Origin: a virus
Strand: one strand, 5' to 3'
Virus record (IMG/VR): IMGVR_UViG_3300049215_000850
Location: 1-56,678 of that record
Length of the DNA stretch: 56,678 bases
Part shown: positions 17,061-25,777 of the stretch, piece by piece
How positions within the stretch are numbered: position 1 is the first letter of the stretch
How the letters are laid out: every line of letters starts with the position of its first letter
Program-made: the position numbers and the translations under genes
The notes under the pieces: generated by a model
What the model was told of the DNA's origin: nothing
Database searches by the model: none
Seen by the model: only the letters and a program-made list of their open reading frames with translations

Positions 17061-17425
17061 CAGATTCTCGGCACCTTGATAACGGCGACTGTCATGCCCG
17101 TGGCGACGTCCAGCGTGTAGTTGAGCTGGCCGTTCGAGTCATTGAACTGGGTCATCCCAAACGGACCGACGAGGGCCACGCCGCCGTTCGTGCCGCTGCC
17201 CGGAAGGGCAACGGTCGGGCTTGCCACCGTGATGGGGTTGTAGCCTGCCTGACTCACCGTGGGGTTCTGAACAGTGAGCGTCAGCGTACGAGCGGATGCG
17301 TTGCCGTTGATGAACAGCAGGAAGGTGTTGCCATCGTTGGTGAACTTGTCCGCTGTCGAGGCAGAACCCATCGTCGAACTGAGCAGCCCGGCAAGGGAAA
17401 TGGTTTGGACGGTTAATGTAGCCAT
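17060..17425 (-). CDS. Beta-sandwich virion protein candidate (121 aa)
   Basis: A small, Thr/Asn/Gly-rich, beta-type protein between the tail tube gene and the tail chaperone. The pattern (NDGNTFLLFINGNASARTL, later VGPFGMTQFND) recalls small phage structural proteins thought to be jelly-roll decorations. No signal or membrane helix. Decoration of tail or head is a guess from fold type and position. Confidence 0.6.
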   Translation of the reverse strand: MATLTVQTISLAGLLSSTMGSASTADKFTNDGNTFLLFINGNASARTLTLTVQNPTVSQAGYNPITVASPTVALPGSGTNGGVALVGPFGMTQFNDSNGQLNYTLDVATGMTVAVIKVPRI

Positions 17426-17434
17426 GGGTTACCT

Positions 17435-17839
17435 CTATGCGTTCGTGAAGGTGATGGAGCCAGAAGATTCCAGCGTGATGTTGAAGGTCTGCTCCTTGTT
17501 GTAGGCACCGGAGACTTCAAACTTCGTGACCTGGAAGCTGCCTTCGATGGTATCGCCATCGCCATAAATCATGTTCATGGTGTTGATTGAGTTGGCCTGA
17601 GCGTAGCTCTGAAGCGTCTCGAAGCCCGTATCGGACTCCGCCGTGCCGTTTGCCGTGATAGTCAACGACTGAACCCCAGCCTGAGCGAGGAGAGCCCGCC
17701 AGCCGGAAGAACTCTTCGTCGTGACATCGACCATTTCGTTATTGATGGTCAGTGTGGTGACCTGCAGCCCGGCGATTGTCGTCGGCGAAGCGACGGTGCC
17801 GAGCTTTAACAGCATTGATAGACCTTTTTGTGCAGCCAT
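17435..17839 (-). CDS. Major tail (tube) protein, TP901-1 type
   Basis: The 134-residue protein matches the TP901-1 major tail family: N-terminal MAAQKGLSMLLKLG, the VTTKSSSGWRALLAQAG core segment, and ITANGTAESD. It should stack in rings to form the tail tube around the tape measure. Its position between the tail terminator (17862) and the chaperone is standard. Confidence 0.85.
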   Translation of the reverse strand: MAAQKGLSMLLKLGTVASPTTIAGLQVTTLTINNEMVDVTTKSSSGWRALLAQAGVQSLTITANGTAESDTGFETLQSYAQANSINTMNMIYGDGDTIEGSFQVTKFEVSGAYNKEQTFNITLESSGSITFTNA

Positions 17840-17861
17840 TAGTTTAGCCCTCCTTGGCTAG

Positions 17862-18287
17862 TTAAGATTGAATATATGCTCGATATCTTGCGACTCCGTG
17901 GTAGTAGCGGTCGTTCTGCCCTTCGACGGTCGTGTCTTGGAACGTCTCCTCGAACTCGCTCTGGATGTCGACCAGCGTGAACCCGGTGACGGTGATGTTT
18001 GCCGACTGGCGGTGAAGCGCGTCGTATATCGCGCTCAGGATCGACTTGACCGACTTCCTTCCGGCCTTCTCGAAGTCCCAGCAATGGATCGTGACCGTGA
18101 TTTCCCAGCCGTTCGTCGACTTGGTTGACCAGTCGATGGCCGTGTCGTCCCCGATGACCACGTAGGGTGCGGAGGCGTTCTGCGGCACGAAGTCATAGAC
18201 CCGCGTGCTGACCAGTGAGGTGAGCGCGGAGTAACCCGTGAGCCGCGTGTAAATCGCGGCCTGAAGTGCGTTGCTCGACGTGCTCAT
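17862..18287 (-). CDS. Tail terminator / completion protein (DUF3168-like)
   Basis: The 141-residue protein fits the DUF3168 family: AIYTRLTGYSALTSLV start, VYDFVPQNASAPYVVIGDD, then an alpha/beta core with HCWD. These proteins cap the tail tube and join it to the head. It overlaps the gp10-like gene by 4 nt. Confidence 0.82.
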   Translation of the reverse strand: MSTSSNALQAAIYTRLTGYSALTSLVSTRVYDFVPQNASAPYVVIGDDTAIDWSTKSTNGWEITVTIHCWDFEKAGRKSVKSILSAIYDALHRQSANITVTGFTLVDIQSEFEETFQDTTVEGQNDRYYHGVARYRAYIQS

Positions 18288-18736
18288 CGTCCGGCCTTTT
18301 CAAGACCGCGACGGAGTGCGTCCTGAAGCCTATCCCTGATCCACGCCTTGCTCTTTTCGAGGGCGGGGAAGAAGAAGGGACGGGGAGCCATCTTCGTTGT
18401 GCCGAACTCCAGCATGCGGGCGTACTTGACCGACGCGCTTCCAGAGATGGCGGCGGCCTCGCCCGGTCCAGCCATTTCGGCGTGGATGCTGTTGACGAGT
18501 CTACCCGTGTCCGAGGCGGGAGCCTCTCCCGGTGCGGATGCGCGGTGAGTGACGGAGCGACGCTTGTAGGTGCGGCCTGACTTCTGGCCGCTGAGAATCG
18601 ACTTCCTGGCTTCCGTGGCGACCTTCTGGGCGGAGGCGAATACCGCCTTGTTCACTTCCGTTGCGACCGCCTGCCTGATTTGCTCGCTGGCCTTCGAGAT
18701 GCTGTCGAGCCCTTCAATCTTGACCGAGAAGTCCAC
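18284..18736 (-). CDS. HK97 gp10-like tail component
   Basis: The 150-residue protein carries the HK97 gp10 signature: SGRTYKRRS and APGEAPASDTGRLVNSI followed by YARMLEFGT and RPFFFPAL. It belongs to the neck-tail joining group. It sits directly before the tail terminator, the usual order, and touches the gene upstream at one base. Confidence 0.85.
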   Translation of the reverse strand: MDFSVKIEGLDSISKASEQIRQAVATEVNKAVFASAQKVATEARKSILSGQKSGRTYKRRSVTHRASAPGEAPASDTGRLVNSIHAEMAGPGEAAAISGSASVKYARMLEFGTTKMAPRPFFFPALEKSKAWIRDRLQDALRRGLEKAGR

Positions 18737-19008
18737 TACCGCTCTCTAACCTGTACCTTGATGGTGCGCTGATCGATTCTTCCTCCAGCTGTTGTTATCT
18801 GGTTGACGAGGGAATAATCCTGACCATGCGTCCCGCCTGTGAGCCAGATCGTCGTGGTCGTCGTCGTGTTGGACTCGTCTACGCTCGTAAGTCCTGTTGG
18901 AACGGTCCACGAGGAGGCGGTGATGGTGTCCGTGCCAAGCCACGCTGACCAATCCCACCCGGTGTCGATCTTTGCCGACGGGTCCTTGTTGAATGCTTCG
19001 ATTGTCAT
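18736..19008 (-). CDS. Fibre-tail adaptor-like protein (90 aa)
   Basis: This 90-residue protein shows the pattern of phage gp35-like fibre-tail adaptors: KIDTGWDWSAWLGTDTI at the start, SLVNQITTAGGRIDQRTIKV near the end. It overlaps the end of the large repeat protein by 4 nt. That pairing supports the idea that the repeat protein and this one act together in an appendage. Confidence 0.65.
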   Translation of the reverse strand: MTIEAFNKDPSAKIDTGWDWSAWLGTDTITASSWTVPTGLTSVDESNTTTTTTIWLTGGTHGQDYSLVNQITTAGGRIDQRTIKVQVRER

Positions 19009-21764
19009 GCCTGAAATACCCTTGTTTCATCTGATACCAAGAAGAGTCGCGTTTCGGATTCGACGGAGAAGTCTCGCGCCTCGGCCGCGACGGTAAACGT
19101 CGTGACGTCAGCCAGCACGTCGAAGAACCGGGTCTCCGCCCTGACCCTGAACGTATTCAGCCCACTCGGCCGTAGCGATATCGCGTACGGAAGCAGTGAC
19201 GTACACTGGCTCAAAAGCTCGGTAAGCGGCCTTTTCCAGATCGGCGAACCAAGGATCGGAAGCCACCTGTCAGGTAGCAACACGTCCAGCGGACTGAATC
19301 CCTGCCCGACATAGAGGGCGGATTTCGCAAGCCGCACCTGGTCCGGGTAGGTCGGTGACCACTTGTCAGGGGTGATCGCTTCCCCGGAGAGAATCCCGAC
19401 TGGTGGATTCACTTTGCCCTCTGGAACGAGAGGCTTCGCCTTCCAAACCTGAGCCGGGTAAACTGGCGTCCATTTGTCCGGCCGTACCTCTTCGGTCGTG
19501 GCGACCCCCTGCGGGTAGATAACGATCCCATTGCAGAGGATGCTCCGCGCCTTCCAGATCTGGTCTGGGTAGCGAGGCCCCCATTTGTCGCTCGTGACGA
19601 CCTCAGCGACCACCGGAGGCTGAATGGGGTAGGTGTTCGCAGCCGTATTGACCGCGACCGGCTTCCGGAGCTGGTCGGGGTAGCTTCCTGCCCATTTGCT
19701 CAGAAGGGTCGTTTCACCCCAGCTCGTGAGCTGCGGTACGACGTACTTCCCTTCCGACACCAACGGCTTGCGGCCTTCGATCCTGTCCGGATACGTCGGA
19801 TTCCACTTACTGACGAGTGGCGTTTCCCCCCATCCAGTCAGGATAGGTAAAAGCGTCATTCCCTCCGGGACGTTCGGCTTCGCCTTGACTGCCCGGTCGG
19901 GGTACGAGGGTGCCCACTTATCAACCCGGATGCTCTCCCCGGTGGTAATGCCCGGAGTGGCGACGCTTATCCCTGTCGGAACAAGCGGTTTTGCCTTTTC
20001 TACCCGGTCGGGATAGGTCGGCTTCCATTTGTCGGCCTGTATGGTCTCGGCGGACGTGATGCCCGTAGTCGTGACGGTCAACCCCGTCGGAACCAATGGC
20101 CTCCGCACGTCGATCCGGTCGGGGAAGTACGGTTCCCACTTGTCGAGTCGGATCGTTTCGCCGGCCGTGATCCCGGTCGTCGTGACCGAGAGCCCGGTAG
20201 GCACGAGCGGCCGAGCGGTGAAAACCCTGTCTGGGAAGACCGGCCACCACTTGTCGGAGGTGATCGTTTCGCCGGCGGTAATTCCCGTGGGCTGGACGAC
20301 CTTGCCTTCGGGTACAAGGGGCTTGGCCTTCTCAATCCGGTCTGGGAACGAAGGATACCACTTGTCAGGCCGAATCTGTTCTCCGGTCGTGATCCCGACC
20401 GGCCTGACGTATAAACCCTCCGGCACGAGCGGCTTGACCTTCAGGTGCTGCGCGGGGTAGGACGGCGTCCATTTGTCCGGCCGAATTTGTTCTTTGGCGA
20501 GCGCGGCAGACGTGATGCCAGTCGGCTCGATGTTCCAGCCTTCCGGAACATCGGGTTTCGCCTTATCAGCGCGATCTGGATAGTCAGGCAGCCACTTGTC
20601 GGGCTTGATCTGCTCAAGTGCTAGGGCCGCAGTAGTTATTCCAACGGTCTGCACCGCGTGCCCCGTGGGGACAAGAGGCTTGGCCGAAAATATTTTGTCA
20701 GGGAACGAAGGGATCCACTGATCTGCCGTTATGTATGTCCCAAACTCGGCCACCTCATAGCCAGCTGTTCTGGTGGTGGTGCCAGCCGCGCCCTTGGTCA
20801 TTGTCACGGTGGTTGAATCTGTCAGCGTCAACTTGTCATAGTAGGCGTCCGCCGCTGAAGTGCTCACAGGATCGCCAGTATGACTCAGCCAGCTGACAAA
20901 AGCATTAGCCGTTGTCACAGAGGAGATCGTGGCGGTGTTGCTCGCAACACTCGCGCATGTGATGCTCCCACGCTGCACACTCGTCAGCACGCCTGTGACA
21001 AACTCAATCACAGAGTAGCACATATTTCGCGTGGCAGTGCCAGTGGCGAAGCGAGTGAGCGTGACCGTGGTGGCATTCGTCAAGGTCACCCAGAAAGAGG
21101 CGGCCTGCGTGCTTGAGGCCGCCGCCACATATGTACCACCGAAGGCTATTATCGAGTTAGCTGTGTTAACGCTTGTTATCGTCTGTGTGTCAGTCAGGGA
21201 TCCAGATTGCGTGGACTGAACATTGAATCTCTGGATTCTATTTATAACCGCCGCCGCGAAGGTGACCACAACATAGCTGACTGTGACCGTCCCAGTGGTC
21301 CCCACATGCGCGGTGACCGTGGTGGCATTCGTCAACTCAACTCCGGATGCAGAGGCGAGCTGCGAAGTTGTAGATGTAGAGGTCTGCCCCAGATAGAACA
21401 CTTCCGACAGAGCGGTGTCCACGGAGGAGATTGTGGCGGTGTTGCTTGTGCCAGCCGTGATGGTGATCGTCCCGGCCTGCACTCCCGTCACAAGACCAGC
21501 GGCAGGGTCGACGCAGACACAGTTAACCGTCACCGCGTTACTCGCGTCAGAGGTATTTCGCGTGGCAGTGACGGTGGTCGAGTTGGTCAGAACAACTCTT
21601 GCCATCTGCGTGGCGGGATTGCCCGTCGCATTCGGCTGAGTCTGACCCTGATATATCAAGAAGGCGTTGGCACCAACACCTGTTATGGTCGCTGTGTTGC
21701 TGGTCGAGCCAGCCGCGATGGTGATGCTTACCTGCTGCGGGGCCTGTCTTAAATAATTTGCCAT
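19005..21764 (-). CDS. Large repeat protein, probable virion appendage (919 aa)
   Basis: Three repeat systems make up almost the whole protein. Residues about 8-345 are four copies of an 80-90 residue Thr/Ala-rich beta module with a TNATTVTxxR core. Residues 346-838 are 14 units anchored on a Trp (W350, 391, 432, 469, 506, 543, 580, 617, 654, 691, 728, 765, 802, 834). Spacing is exactly 37 from W432 to W802 and 41 in the first two units. The consensus is xxDKWxPxYPDRxxKAKPLVP followed by EGxxVxPxGITxxE. Residues 870-919 hold short ETRxFxV repeats known from phage proteins. There is no signal peptide or membrane helix. It lies between the head connectors and neck proteins, next to the adaptor-like gene, so a head or neck fibre is likely. 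The function is inferred. Confidence 0.75.
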   Translation of the reverse strand: MANYLRQAPQQVSITIAAGSTSNTATITGVGANAFLIYQGQTQPNATGNPATQMARVVLTNSTTVTATRNTSDASNAVTVNCVCVDPAAGLVTGVQAGTITITAGTSNTATISSVDTALSEVFYLGQTSTSTTSQLASASGVELTNATTVTAHVGTTGTVTVSYVVVTFAAAVINRIQRFNVQSTQSGSLTDTQTITSVNTANSIIAFGGTYVAAASSTQAASFWVTLTNATTVTLTRFATGTATRNMCYSVIEFVTGVLTSVQRGSITCASVASNTATISSVTTANAFVSWLSHTGDPVSTSAADAYYDKLTLTDSTTVTMTKGAAGTTTRTAGYEVAEFGTYITADQWIPSFPDKIFSAKPLVPTGHAVQTVGITTAALALEQIKPDKWLPDYPDRADKAKPDVPEGWNIEPTGITSAALAKEQIRPDKWTPSYPAQHLKVKPLVPEGLYVRPVGITTGEQIRPDKWYPSFPDRIEKAKPLVPEGKVVQPTGITAGETITSDKWWPVFPDRVFTARPLVPTGLSVTTTGITAGETIRLDKWEPYFPDRIDVRRPLVPTGLTVTTTGITSAETIQADKWKPTYPDRVEKAKPLVPTGISVATPGITTGESIRVDKWAPSYPDRAVKAKPNVPEGMTLLPILTGWGETPLVSKWNPTYPDRIEGRKPLVSEGKYVVPQLTSWGETTLLSKWAGSYPDQLRKPVAVNTAANTYPIQPPVVAEVVTSDKWGPRYPDQIWKARSILCNGIVIYPQGVATTEEVRPDKWTPVYPAQVWKAKPLVPEGKVNPPVGILSGEAITPDKWSPTYPDQVRLAKSALYVGQGFSPLDVLLPDRWLPILGSPIWKRPLTELLSQCTSLLPYAISLRPSGLNTFRVRAETRFFDVLADVTTFTVAAEARDFSVESETRLFLVSDETRVFQA
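19251..20729 (-). repeat. Fourteen tandem 37-41 codon repeats inside the 919-aa gene
   Basis: At DNA level the units are 111 bp apart (123 bp for the first two intervals) and diverged in third positions, so the protein is conserved more than the DNA. The invariant landmark is a DKW codon triplet followed by a YPD or FPD and a P-L-V-P segment. Units near W654, W691 and W728 are the most degenerate. A second repeat set of about 85 codons occupies 20730-21743. Confidence 0.85.
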
Positions 21765-21944
21765 TTATCCCCCTGGGATGGCGATCATCTCCATTGTCGC
21801 GAGGTCAACCATCATGTTCGTCGTGTCAACCCATTCCGGGAAAACCAGTTGGCTCCTTCCGTCAGGCATGGCGTCGGTGGCTGCCGGCGAGATCGTGCCG
21901 TTGATTACGCCGGTTGAGAGGTCGAATTGAACCCCGAAGGTCAT
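21765..21944 (-). CDS. Small hypothetical virion-cluster protein (59 aa)
   Basis: A 59-residue protein whose ATG overlaps the stop of the 84-residue gene as ATGA, and whose stop touches the ATG of the 919-residue gene. The coupling on both sides supports translation. The short protein is acidic with Met/Pro near both ends and no obvious motif. It resembles small proteins next to phage appendage genes, but I do not recognise a family. Confidence 0.6.
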   Translation of the reverse strand: MTFGVQFDLSTGVINGTISPAATDAMPDGRSQLVFPEWVDTTNMMVDLATMEMIAIPGG

Positions 21945-22195
21945 ACCGGCTGCATTTTGGGGACGAGCTTTCCGTTCTCGACCATCATTATGACGTTGAA
22001 GTTCTGATCGAAGATGTTGATGACCTGCGGGTATGAAAGGACGGAGCAGCCAGCGGGTTCTTCGTTGTGTTCAGAGTCCTTCGGGCCTTCTTGGTAGCTG
22101 ACGATTTCACCTTCTTGCGGGGCTGCGCTCAGCGGGATGCCCTTGAACTTCGCGTAGAGTTTGCGGTCGGATACATAGTGCAGATTGAACATCAC
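21941..22195 (-). CDS. Hypothetical protein (84 aa)
   Basis: An 84-residue soluble protein with no recognised domain. Its start overlaps the stop of the zinc-ribbon gene and its stop overlaps the 59-residue gene, so it belongs to the same coupled run. Glu/Pro-rich centre, hydrophobic ends. Confidence 0.6.
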   Translation of the reverse strand: MMFNLHYVSDRKLYAKFKGIPLSAAPQEGEIVSYQEGPKDSEHNEEPAGCSVLSYPQVINIFDQNFNVIMMVENGKLVPKMQPV

Positions 22196-22509
22196 TTTAG
22201 CTCCTTCAGTATGCCTTTTTCGTAGTCGTCGAGTTTCTTCTCAAAGTTGAAATGCTTGTGGCAGTTCGGGTTGGTGCATGTCCTCGCGAACCCGCATTTC
22301 TTGCAGATTCCGTACTTTTCGCCGTTCACGGGAGGAGTCATGATGACGTGTGTGCCGCAGTGGCAACATTGGTAGGTATCGTATTCCTGCGTCACTCCAT
22401 CCGTGGTTACGGTGACGTAGCCTGCCGGCTTGGCCAGCGTATGTTTGCGGTCGTTCCCTATGAAGAATGTTCTGGGATTCTGGTTCTTGCTTGACAGATC
22501 ATCGCTCAT
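22192..22509 (-). CDS. Zinc-ribbon protein (105 aa)
   Basis: The C-terminal half holds several Cys/His pairs: QCCHCG, CKKCG, then C-x-NPNCHKH, consistent with one or two zinc-binding ribbons. The N-terminal part is polar. I start at the ATG at 22509 because upstream codons read antisense to the neighbouring gene and look non-coding. It may be an assembly or regulatory factor. Zinc ribbons are common in phage structural clusters without known roles. Confidence 0.65.
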   Translation of the reverse strand: MSDDLSSKNQNPRTFFIGNDRKHTLAKPAGYVTVTTDGVTQEYDTYQCCHCGTHVIMTPPVNGEKYGICKKCGFARTCTNPNCHKHFNFEKKLDDYEKGILKELK

Positions 22510-22550
22510 GCTGCTCCCCCTGGTATTTGAGGAAGCAGCATAGCGCAGCC

Positions 22551-23021
22551 TTATTCTTCGATCAAGAAAGTCCAGGCGAGGTTGTACGTCGCAGTCGCCA
22601 CGAGTGGCATTAGAGCGAGACCGTTGTTCGCGGTGGCCGGGATCTTTAATTCGGAACCCGGTGCGGCAACCCAGCGATAGGTGGCGCGCTGGTTGAGCGC
22701 GGCCTGTAGGAGGAATGCTGAAGCGGTGAGCGTCGGGCCTACCGAGCAGATACCTTGGTTGGAGGTGGTAACAGCAGCGGGGTCGCCCGGGTCGAGGGCC
22801 TGCGGGGTAATTGCTGCGCCACCGGCACCTGCCCACGTCCCAACGGTCGTTGAACGCTGCCACGAGTATTTGGCGGCCTGGTCACCTGGGGTCGCGTCAG
22901 ATCCGATAGTCATGTCATAGAGCATCGTGCGGACGGCCGCGGTGCCGACGATGTTCGCGATAGGAAGGGTCGAGGACGATGCGCTCGCGCAGTTCCCTGT
23001 GATGCCGTATTTTCTTGCCAT
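22551..23021 (-). CDS. Hypothetical virion protein (156 aa)
   Basis: This 156-residue, Ala/Thr/Gly-rich beta-type protein has no signal or membrane segment. It lies between the head closure protein and the zinc-ribbon gene. Composition and place suggest a small structural or decoration protein of head or neck. No family is assigned. Confidence 0.6.
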   Translation of the reverse strand: MARKYGITGNCASASSSTLPIANIVGTAAVRTMLYDMTIGSDATPGDQAAKYSWQRSTTVGTWAGAGGAAITPQALDPGDPAAVTTSNQGICSVGPTLTASAFLLQAALNQRATYRWVAAPGSELKIPATANNGLALMPLVATATYNLAWTFLIEE

Positions 23022-23039
23022 AGTTAAACTCCTTAATGG

Positions 23040-23348
23040 TTAAGTGATTCCTCGTTCGATTGCTTTGATAATTAAGAATCTGCTGTTCTCGTCTTCGTTG
23101 ATGACTTCCTTTACCCAGAAGTACCGTGTGCCGTACTTCAGGCGGCTCGTGGTCGTCACGTCGCTGCGGTAGCGCATGACGAGCTTGTGGGTGACGGGCG
23201 TCTGCATCTGGTCGGCCTGAAACCGCTCCCATGCCTTCACAGGCTCGATGGAGGCGTAGACCGTGTCCCCGTCCGTCCATGTGTCCGTCCAACCGCCCTG
23301 GCCGTCGCTTGACTGCCCGAGGCTCTGGATCGTGATGCGGAACTTCAT
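23040..23348 (-). CDS. Head-tail adaptor / head closure protein
   Basis: From the ATG at 23348 the protein has 102 residues with the pattern of phage head closure proteins (SPP1 gp16 / HK97 adaptor group): MKFRITIQS, a DTWTDGDTVYASIEPVK strand region and LKYGTRYFWVKEV. A longer frame begins at 23447, but those residues overlap the connector gene and look random. It follows the gp6-like connector, the usual order. Confidence 0.75.
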   Translation of the reverse strand: MKFRITIQSLGQSSDGQGGWTDTWTDGDTVYASIEPVKAWERFQADQMQTPVTHKLVMRYRSDVTTTSRLKYGTRYFWVKEVINEDENSRFLIIKAIERGIT

Positions 23349-23370
23349 GGCCGCGGTTCGCGTGCAGCAC

Positions 23371-24009
23371 TTAGGCACAGCGGCTGCCGATGATTCGGTA
23401 CTGGTTGTAGAGCTGCTTCGCCGAGGCCGGAACCGCCGTAGGGTCATCGCACTGGCCGCGCTGCTCGTAGAGCGTGGCGACGTGAATCATCAGCCCCGTC
23501 TTGATCGGCTGGGGGACGGATGAAGCAGCCCCGTACCCGGCGACGTAGGTGACCTCGCAGGCACTCTGCGGGCGTAGGTTGCTCGGCCAGATAGCCCCGT
23601 AGTTCAGCACGAGGCGGTCGCCCGAGTTGTCCACTCGGTAGCTCGACGAGGCGAACGTGCTTGACGTGTTGTCGAGGTCGTAGGTTACGACGGACGTAAT
23701 CGACGAAACCGGCCCCTTTGGAAGGGGAATGATCTGCGGTAGGCCGCCGTAGAGTGCGGTGACCGGAAGGTCGTACGTCCCGTCACCGAGCATCCGGTCG
23801 AGGTCGCTTCCGCCTAAGTCGAGCGTGAGCTTCCACGTCTGGCTGATGAGCGAGCGGCGGAGATACTCCTGAGCGGAGTGGGTGGCCGCCCCGATGAGCT
23901 GCTCGATCAGGGCATCGTCGTCAGAGCCGTCGAGTCTCGCCCACGCCTTCGCCTCGGAGGCGGATATCGCCTCGCTGGTGGGGCCGGTGACGAGAACGAG
24001 CGACCGCAT
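23371..24009 (-). CDS. Head-tail connector protein (gp6-like)
   Basis: The 212-residue protein has the gp6-like connector signature: an early SASEAKAWARLDGSDDDALI segment followed by THSAQEYLRRSLISQTWKL. These form a ring between portal and tail. It overlaps the 94-residue gene by one base and precedes the head closure gene. Confidence 0.82.
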   Translation of the reverse strand: MRSLVLVTGPTSEAISASEAKAWARLDGSDDDALIEQLIGAATHSAQEYLRRSLISQTWKLTLDLGGSDLDRMLGDGTYDLPVTALYGGLPQIIPLPKGPVSSITSVVTYDLDNTSSTFASSSYRVDNSGDRLVLNYGAIWPSNLRPQSACEVTYVAGYGAASSVPQPIKTGLMIHVATLYEQRGQCDDPTAVPASAKQLYNQYRIIGSRCA

Positions 24010-24293
24010 TACGCGACTTTCTTAGCCTTCTTGGATTTCTCCGGCTTCGTTTCCTGCGGGCCAGTGACCTTGGTCTCGCGAGTCTGCTCTGGCGGTGTTT
24101 CTCCAACGAACGGCAGGGAATCGGGCTCAGGTGCGACGTCCCCGGTTGCTAAGGGCTCAGCCCATCCCGCCCTTACGACGTTCTCGGCAAGGTGGTCAGA
24201 GAGGTCGCGGACTGTGCCCGCCTCAAATTCCTCGGTTTCGCCAATACCGGTTTGATTGCCTTTGAACGACGTCAAAATACGATGGGGTTTCAT
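24009..24293 (-). CDS. Hypothetical protein (94 aa)
   Basis: A 94-residue protein whose first half looks folded (a short beta-type start, then RDLSDHLAENVVRAGWAEPL), with a Pro/Glu/Lys-rich tail ending in KKAKKVA. The style is that of small phage proteins before the head-tail connector. Function unknown. Confidence 0.6.
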   Translation of the reverse strand: MKPHRILTSFKGNQTGIGETEEFEAGTVRDLSDHLAENVVRAGWAEPLATGDVAPEPDSLPFVGETPPEQTRETKVTGPQETKPEKSKKAKKVA

Positions 24294-24302
24294 GGTCTGT
24301 CC

Positions 24303-24707
24303 TTACTTTGCTGGTATGGAAAAAACGACGACTGTGCGAGCGGCGGGTTCAGTCGAGCCGCTGACGACTTTCACGAACCGCATGCCCCTTAACAGGGTTG
24401 GGTCAATGCCCACATATTTGGAGGACGCGATGGTTTTGCTCACGTCATTCCCGGCACCGTCCGTCAGAGTCTGGAAAGTTCCACCTGAAGCCGTGGAGAC
24501 AGAGAACTTAAGCGTTGTGCCTGTGAAGGCGGTGGGGATCTGCAATCCAACGATGACAGTGCCGCCGAGGTCGACTTCGCCTGAGGCTGTGTCTCCAGAG
24601 GCGATCACGGCAGAGGTCTGGGCGCGGGAGTCGCTGAAAACGGTGGCAGTAGGTGCGGCGGTGGCAATGGCTGGTAAAAAAATCAATAGGAGGAGAAGTA
24701 TTCTCAT
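24303..24707 (-). CDS. Secreted beta-type protein of the inserted cassette (134 aa)
   Basis: It has a clear Sec signal peptide: Arg near the start, a run of Leu/Ile, and ATA-AP as a likely cleavage site near residue 18. The mature part is Thr/Ser/Gly-rich and beta-predicted. Exported proteins are not expected in the head gene cluster. It overlaps the stop of the O-antigen ligase-like gene and is thus co-expressed with it. It may be an envelope-modifying or surface protein of the lysogen. Confidence 0.65.
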   Translation of the reverse strand: MRILLLLLIFLPAIATAAPTATVFSDSRAQTSAVIASGDTASGEVDLGGTVIVGLQIPTAFTGTTLKFSVSTASGGTFQTLTDGAGNDVSKTIASSKYVGIDPTLLRGMRFVKVVSGSTEPAARTVVVFSIPAK

Positions 24708-25777
24708 TTGCGTACCTTTCTGGTGTTCATGATGCAGCCGAGGGCGAGCCCCATAGGAAGGCTCACAGCGGCAATGTAAAACTGAAACTCAACCATCGAC
24801 ATGGCGGTGATGGCGAGTATGGCAACGGATGCCGCGGTGTTCGCGCGGCTGAAGATGGCGGACAGTAAAAGCCCGCATAAGATCATGGCAGCCGGGATGC
24901 CTATCTCGATGGCAATCTGGAGCATGTCGTTGTGTGCGTGCCAGCCGGTCGTGTATTGTTCAATTCTGACCTTCTCGTAGTAGAAGCCAAAAGCCCCGAG
25001 GCCGAGACCTAGAAGGGGCCGGATAAAGGCCAAGGGGTAGCTCGCCTCCCAGATCGGAAGCCGGTCCCTGAATGAATCCACAAGGATGAGGAATAGTTCG
25101 GGGCGTTCGATATAGATGACCACTGAGAAGATCGTGCCGATGGCCATGCAGAATAAAAAGAAGTCCAATCCCTTTCGGATCGTCAGGATCGTGACTGCTC
25201 CCAACCCAGCGACTGCGAATCCCGCTTTGCTGCCAGTGGCATACAAAGCCGTGGCAAACAGAAGGCATAAGATCCACCAACGCAGGTCCTTGAATAGGGC
25301 CATGTATAGACATGGAAGGAGCGCAAGGTTGATGACCGCTGCGCCGTTGTTTGGATCGAGCAATGGCCACGAATGGCGGTTTTCGTAATTGATGAACGTC
25401 GTCTGGGTGTTCAGATAGAGCTGGACAACCAGGCCGAGGGCGTAGACCGTCATGACCGTCAGAAAGCAAATGCAGTATGGCCTGATGTGCTCTTTCCTCA
25501 GAGACACTGCAAGAGACGGCATGGCCGCGAGGACCCACATCATCGCCGCTCCATTTCTCACCGGAGCGAGGATGAAGGTTGAGGTTCCTATGATGAGCAG
25601 CCAAGCGACGGCGAAGTACCAGATGACCCCCCGATCACGTGGGTAGTCACCCTTATAAAGAAGGACCGCGCATCCTGCGATGTGGAAAAACACCCATGCC
25701 CCCGCCAGCGGACTGCTCCAGAATTGGACGAACAGGCTGATGGCGAAGGCGATGGTATGCAGGAGCGCGGGAAGCAT
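24704..25777 (-). CDS. O-antigen ligase/polymerase-like membrane protein
   Basis: This 357-residue polytopic inner-membrane protein has about ten hydrophobic helices. The large periplasmic loop region contains GLGLGAFGFYYEKVR and then the WHAHNDMLQIAIEIGIP motif characteristic of WaaL/Wzy-type enzymes, which join or polymerise O-antigen. It is unexpected between capsid and connector genes. Temperate phages often alter host O-antigen to block superinfection, which fits. It overlaps the upstream 45-residue gene by one base (TAATG) and the next gene by 4 nt. Ligase versus polymerase cannot be told from sequence. Confidence 0.8.
   Translation of the reverse strand: MLPALLHTIAFAISLFVQFWSSPLAGAWVFFHIAGCAVLLYKGDYPRDRGVIWYFAVAWLLIIGTSTFILAPVRNGAAMMWVLAAMPSLAVSLRKEHIRPYCICFLTVMTVYALGLVVQLYLNTQTTFINYENRHSWPLLDPNNGAAVINLALLPCLYMALFKDLRWWILCLLFATALYATGSKAGFAVAGLGAVTILTIRKGLDFFLFCMAIGTIFSVVIYIERPELFLILVDSFRDRLPIWEASYPLAFIRPLLGLGLGAFGFYYEKVRIEQYTTGWHAHNDMLQIAIEIGIPAAMILCGLLLSAIFSRANTAASVAILAITAMSMVEFQFYIAAVSLPMGLALGCIMNTRKVRK

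Noticed and set aside
19251-20729. CRISPR-like regular spacing of repeats
   Set aside because: The 111-bp periodicity is that of protein repeats in one long open frame. The DNA units are diverged, with no constant repeat and unique spacer pattern, and no cas genes are present.
22192-22863. Longer start for the zinc-ribbon gene
   Set aside because: The extra codons overlap the 156-residue gene on the same strand and are Arg/Pro-rich without family features. The ATG at 22509 gives a compact protein.
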